Source: an uncultured Slackia sp.
GTDB lineage: Bacteria > Actinomycetota > Coriobacteriia > Coriobacteriales > Eggerthellaceae
Length of the DNA stretch: 8,797 bases
Direction of reading: 5' to 3'
Assembly: GCA_900553775.1 (NCBI GenBank)
Contig: USEZ01000073.1
Location: forward strand, 1 to 8,797
Part shown: one piece after another, positions 6,064-8,797 of the stretch
Position numbering within the stretch: the stretch's first letter is position 1
Layout: each line of letters starts with the position of its first letter
Position numbers and translations under genes: made by a program
Notes under the pieces: generated by a model
The model's input: only the letters and a program-made list of their open reading frames with translations
Told to the model about the DNA's origin: nothing
Database searches by the model: none

Positions 6064-6471
6064 ATGGCAATCGAGAAAACCTACTCCATGCTCAAGCCTG
6101 ACGCGGTGCGCAACCGTCACATGGGCGAGATCATCGCCCGCATCGAGCGCTCCGGCCTGACCATCGAGCGCATGGAGCTCGGCATGGTCACTCCCGAGCA
6201 GGCTGCCGCCAACTACGCCGAGCACGAGGGCAAGCCCTTCTACAACGGCCTGATCGAGTACATCACGAGCGGCCCCGTGGTCAAGATGGTCGTTTCCGGC
6301 GAGGGCGCCGTGAAGAAGATGCGCACGCTCATGGGCGCCACCAACCCCGCAGAAGCGGCCCCTGGCACGATTCGTGGCGACTTCGGCCTCATCATGGACG
6401 AAAATGTCATCCATGGTTCCGATTCCGTCGAGTCCGCCGAGCGCGAGATCGGCGTGTTCTTCGGCGCATAG
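6064..6471 (+). CDS. ndk: nucleoside diphosphate kinase
   Basis: Transfers the gamma-phosphate from ATP to other NDPs through a phosphohistidine, balancing NTP and dNTP pools in the cytoplasm. The 135-residue length is typical. MLKPDAV places Lys11, and RGDFGLIMDENVIHGSDS carries Arg104, Asn114 and the catalytic His117. The GSD after it is the conserved turn, and the end VFFGA is near the family's usual REIGVFF. AAAGGAAAG precedes the ATG. The gene lies behind a terminator, so it must have its own promoter in the roughly 50 bases before it. It ends 63 bases before the hydrogenase-like genes with no terminator seen between them. The known Ndk role and the hydrogenase genes are not functionally connected as far as I can tell. 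Confidence 0.97.
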   Translation: MAIEKTYSMLKPDAVRNRHMGEIIARIERSGLTIERMELGMVTPEQAAANYAEHEGKPFYNGLIEYITSGPVVKMVVSGEGAVKKMRTLMGATNPAEAAPGTIRGDFGLIMDENVIHGSDSVESAEREIGVFFGA

Positions 6472-6520
6472 CATCGCGCATAAGCGACGCGACGTCGGTT
6501 CCATCGACCGTTTCCCGCAG

Positions 6521-6531
6521 AGGAGGAGGAG
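6521..6531 (+). promoter_or_regulatory. repeated Shine-Dalgarno stretch before the HydB-like gene
   Basis: AGGAGGAGGAG offers three overlapping anti-16S registers before a GTG start at 6535. It is the reason for accepting the GTG and suggests strong translation of the first operon gene. Confidence 0.7.
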
Positions 6532-6534
6532 CGC

Positions 6535-7599
6535 GTGCTCTACCGTGTCATCGATGCCGATGATCTTCCGTCGCTGATTCGAGCCTTTATGGACTCATAC
6601 GAACTTGTAGCCCCGGTCGCGCACGGCCAGGGCTACATTTTCGATGTGATAGAAGACCCGAACGACGTGGTGCTGGATTATCCCACCACGATGGCATCCC
6701 CGAAAAAGTATTTCCTTCCTTCCGAAGAAACCCTTTTCAAGTTCGACGTCGCCGAAAACGACGTGGTTGATTTCGAGCTGGATGTGAAGCCGCGGGTTCT
6801 TTTCGGCGTGCATCCGTGCGACTTGAACGCCATCGAGCGTCTTGATGCGGTGTTTCTCGATTCGCGCTATTGCGATCCGTACTATCGCGCCCGCCGCGAG
6901 GCCACGCTGATCGTAGGCGTGGGCTGCACGCCTACGGCGAGCTGCTTCTGCCATCGCGTCGACGCCGACGAGGCGCCGCGCGGCTACGATTTGTTCTTGC
7001 AGGATCTGGGCGATCGCTACTGGGTTTCCATCTCTTCGGTTGCCGCCGCCGAAATCCTTGAAGAAAGCACCCATCTGCGCGAGGCGACTGACGACGACCG
7101 CGCCGCCTTCGGCGCCGCCACGCATCGCCGCACGGCGGCTTTCGACGGCTCCATTCCCCATGTGCAGGATATCGCCATGCTGATGGACACCTACCATTCC
7201 GATCCGTTCTGGGCGGAAATCGGCTCGCGGTGCCTGAATTGCACGGCATGCGCCGCGGTATGCCCGACCTGCATGTGCTTCGACATCAAAGACATCCTTT
7301 CTCCCGATGCCACGTGCGGCGAGCGCGTGCGCACGTGGGACTGCTGCACGAGCCCGGAATTCGCCCAGGTGGCAGGCGGGCATAACTTCCGCGCCGACGA
7401 GCGCGGCCGCGTGCGCCATCGCATGTACCACAAACTCAACGGATTCAAGGCGACCCACGGCAGCATGCTGTGCGTCGGATGCGGGCGTTGCGTGCATGCC
7501 TGCAAGACGAACATCAATCCCATCGAAGTGTTCAAATTCTTCGCCGAGAAGACGCGTTCTTCCGCCGTGACGACGAAGGAGGCAAACGATGCCGAATAG
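6535..7599 (+). CDS. HydB-like Fe-S electron-transfer subunit of a soluble hydrogenase-type complex
   Basis: A 354-residue cytoplasmic protein of the HydB/HyhB (sulfhydrogenase beta, AsrA-like) family. The N-terminal half has the family marker FGVHPCDLNAI (90-100) and a cysteine group GCTPTASCFCH (Cys131, 137, 139). The C-terminal half carries two cluster motifs: Cys233/236/239/243 (CLNCTACAAVC) and Cys313/316/319/323 (CVGCGRCVHAC). Each should ligate [4Fe-4S], forming a wire between the flavin subunit and the hydrogenase small subunit. The second motif ends in C-Lys (CKTN) rather than the usual C-Pro. The start is GTG with the AGGAGGAGGAG site. It overlaps the next gene by 11 bases, which fits coupled translation. 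Whether the complex is a true hydrogenase depends on the large subunit, not in the window. Confidence 0.88.
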   Translation: MLYRVIDADDLPSLIRAFMDSYELVAPVAHGQGYIFDVIEDPNDVVLDYPTTMASPKKYFLPSEETLFKFDVAENDVVDFELDVKPRVLFGVHPCDLNAIERLDAVFLDSRYCDPYYRARREATLIVGVGCTPTASCFCHRVDADEAPRGYDLFLQDLGDRYWVSISSVAAAEILEESTHLREATDDDRAAFGAATHRRTAAFDGSIPHVQDIAMLMDTYHSDPFWAEIGSRCLNCTACAAVCPTCMCFDIKDILSPDATCGERVRTWDCCTSPEFAQVAGGHNFRADERGRVRHRMYHKLNGFKATHGSMLCVGCGRCVHACKTNINPIEVFKFFAEKTRSSAVTTKEANDAE

Positions 7600-8503
7600 C
7601 CATGCGCATGCGACGTCGGTGCAGGTGTCTCCGCTTGGAAACGCCGACCATATGAAAACGGGCGCCGAGCTGATGGCTGAAAACCCGTATCGTCCCTGGC
7701 CCGCGCGCATCACGTCCATCACCGATCTGACCGCCACCGAAAAGCTCTTCGAATTCCGCCTGATCGACGAGCGCATCCGGTCGGCATTCCATCAGGAACC
7801 CGGCCAATTCGTGGAGCTTTCCATCTTCGGCGTGGGCGAAGCCCCTATCTCCATCTCCTCTGCGCCGTCCAAGCAAGGCTTCATCGAGCTGTGCGTGCGC
7901 CGCGCGGGACGTTTCACCGAGGTGCTGCACACCATGCAGTGCGGCGATGTTGTGGGCATCCGTGGGCCGTTCGGACGCGGCTTTCCTTTCGAGGAGATGA
8001 AAGGCCACGACATTCTGCTCGTGGCGGGCGGCCTGGGCATCGCGCCGCTTAAATCGCTGATCAACTACATCCACGACGAACGCCATGCGTTCGGCAAGGT
8101 CACCATCATCTACGGGTCGAAAAATCCGCGCGAAGTGATGTTTCGCCACCAATTCGAAATGTGGAGGCATCGCAACGATTTCGACCTGCATCTGACCGTC
8201 GACAACTACGAGGAAGGCTGGGACGGCGAAGTTGGCCTGGTCACCAAGCCTTTCGAGAATCTGGAGGTCGATGCGGGCAACACCTACGGCGTGCTGTGCG
8301 GGCCACCGGTGATGTATCGCTTCGTCGTGAAGGAGATGCGCAAGAAGGGCATCCCGTACGACCGCATCTACATGAGCTTCGAGCGGCATATGAAGTGCGG
8401 CATGGGCAAATGCGGCCATTGCCAGGTCGGTCATCAGTACGTCTGCATCGACGGGCCGGTATTCAACTATTGGGAAGCGAAGAACATCCAGGGGTCGATG
8501 TAG
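7589..8503 (+). CDS. HydG-like FAD/NAD(P)-binding [2Fe-2S] reductase subunit
   Basis: A 304-residue ferredoxin-reductase-type diaphorase subunit of the HydG/HyhG (sulfhydrogenase gamma) family. An FAD-binding beta-barrel covers residues 35-130 with PISISSAP (86-93). The NAD(P) domain follows with DILLVAGGLGIAPLKSL (141-157) and CGPPVMYRFVVKEM (247-260). A C-terminal [2Fe-2S] site has Cys270, Cys275, Cys278 and Cys286 (C-x4-C-x2-C-x7-C). It would exchange electrons between NAD(P)H and the Fe-S subunit. AAGGAGG at 7576-7582 fixes the ATG at 7589, inside the end of the preceding gene. The first 30 residues (His-rich, MPNSHAHAT...) exceed what the family usually has before NPYRPWPARI. In-frame ATGs at 7652 and 7673 could give a shorter form but lack good ribosome sites. 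Confidence 0.9.
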   Translation: MPNSHAHATSVQVSPLGNADHMKTGAELMAENPYRPWPARITSITDLTATEKLFEFRLIDERIRSAFHQEPGQFVELSIFGVGEAPISISSAPSKQGFIELCVRRAGRFTEVLHTMQCGDVVGIRGPFGRGFPFEEMKGHDILLVAGGLGIAPLKSLINYIHDERHAFGKVTIIYGSKNPREVMFRHQFEMWRHRNDFDLHLTVDNYEEGWDGEVGLVTKPFENLEVDAGNTYGVLCGPPVMYRFVVKEMRKKGIPYDRIYMSFERHMKCGMGKCGHCQVGHQYVCIDGPVFNYWEAKNIQGSM

Positions 8504-8504
8504 T

Positions 8505-8797
8505 ATGGCATGCGCGAATAACGGAGTCGCGGCGCGTCCGCGCGTGGTCATCGTAGGTTTGGCGAGCTGTTTCGGCTGCCAGTTGCAGATCACCAACGAC
8601 GAAGCGCACCTGCTCGACGTGCTCGGGCAGATAGATCTCACCTACTGGCAGCTTGCTTCGAGCGAGCCGATGCCGGACGGCTTCGACGTTGCCATCATCG
8701 AGGGCGCGGTCACCACCGAAGAATCCGAGGCGCTCGTGCGCGAGCTGCGCGCGAAAGCCAAGGCGGTCATCGCCATAGGGGCGTGCGCCAACACGGC
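8505..8797 (+). CDS. hydrogenase/NuoB-like small subunit (HydD-like), 3' end outside window
   Basis: The first 97 codons of a NADH:ubiquinone-oxidoreductase 20 kDa-type subunit. The N-terminal strand is followed by GLASCFGCQLQITNDE (18-33), with Cys22 and Cys25 as ligands of the [4Fe-4S] cluster next to the active site. IIEGAVTTEESE (64-75) and AIGACANT (90-97, Cys94) are further family marks, and the missing 3' part would hold the last cluster ligand. The ATG begins one base after the TAG of the HydG-like gene, so it is clearly the same operon and probably coupled to it. Its own ribosome site (AGGGGTCGATG) is weak. The family passes electrons to or from a Ni-Fe large subunit, expected just downstream. 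Confidence 0.88.
   Translation, partial: MACANNGVAARPRVVIVGLASCFGCQLQITNDEAHLLDVLGQIDLTYWQLASSEPMPDGFDVAIIEGAVTTEESEALVRELRAKAKAVIAIGACANT

Noticed and set aside
6595..7776. Minus-strand frame of 393 codons over the HydB-like gene
   Set aside because: Shadow of a gene with intact Fe-S motifs; His/Ala/Arg-rich and without any family feature.
7532..8641. Minus-strand frame of 369 codons over the HydG-like gene
   Set aside because: Antisense to a well-defined FAD/NAD(P) reductase; no independent coding signal.

Overview
The window looks like chromosomal DNA of a high-GC, anaerobic actinobacterium, most likely an Eggerthellaceae-type Coriobacteriia (Slackia/Eggerthella-like). That placement is inference from three things: GC-rich codon use, Shine-Dalgarno-led genes, and a PadR/DUF1700 module, TPR protein and soluble [NiFe]-hydrogenase-type operon in one neighbourhood. 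No species is claimed. Most of the window is ordinary housekeeping and energy-metabolism sequence.

Left part (1-1675). The 5' half of a minus-strand tRNA-Gly(UCC) is cut by the window edge exactly at its anticodon. An untranslated stretch of about 245 bases follows. It ends in a promoter overlapped by a strongly symmetric, 14-bp-periodic operator. Downstream is a three-gene plus-strand operon: a PadR-type regulator, a HAAS/DUF1700 membrane protein and a small single-TM protein. A 15-bp hairpin closes the operon and also faces the convergent gene beyond it.

Middle part (1697-3834). On the minus strand lie a universal stress protein and, upstream of it with its own terminator, an Fe-S-cluster TrmA/RlmD-family RNA uracil-5-methyltransferase. 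A complete tRNA-Arg(CCG) with encoded CCA diverges from the methyltransferase and has a consensus -10 box.

Right part (4012-8797), all plus strand. A cytoplasmic cyclophilin and a TPR protein anchored by one membrane segment form a probable pair ended by a strong intrinsic terminator. Nucleoside diphosphate kinase (ndk) follows. Then comes a tightly packed operon: a protein with two CxxCxxCxxxC cluster motifs (HydB-like), an FAD/NAD(P)/[2Fe-2S] reductase (HydG-like) and the start of a hydrogenase/NuoB-like small subunit (HydD-like). Together they resemble a soluble group-3-type (sulfhydrogenase-like) complex that passes electrons between NAD(P)H and a catalytic large subunit, which would lie just beyond the right edge.

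The least explained items are the PadR operator with its reduced operon, and the TPR membrane protein with its unassigned exported domain. No CRISPR array, insertion sequence or phage gene was seen.
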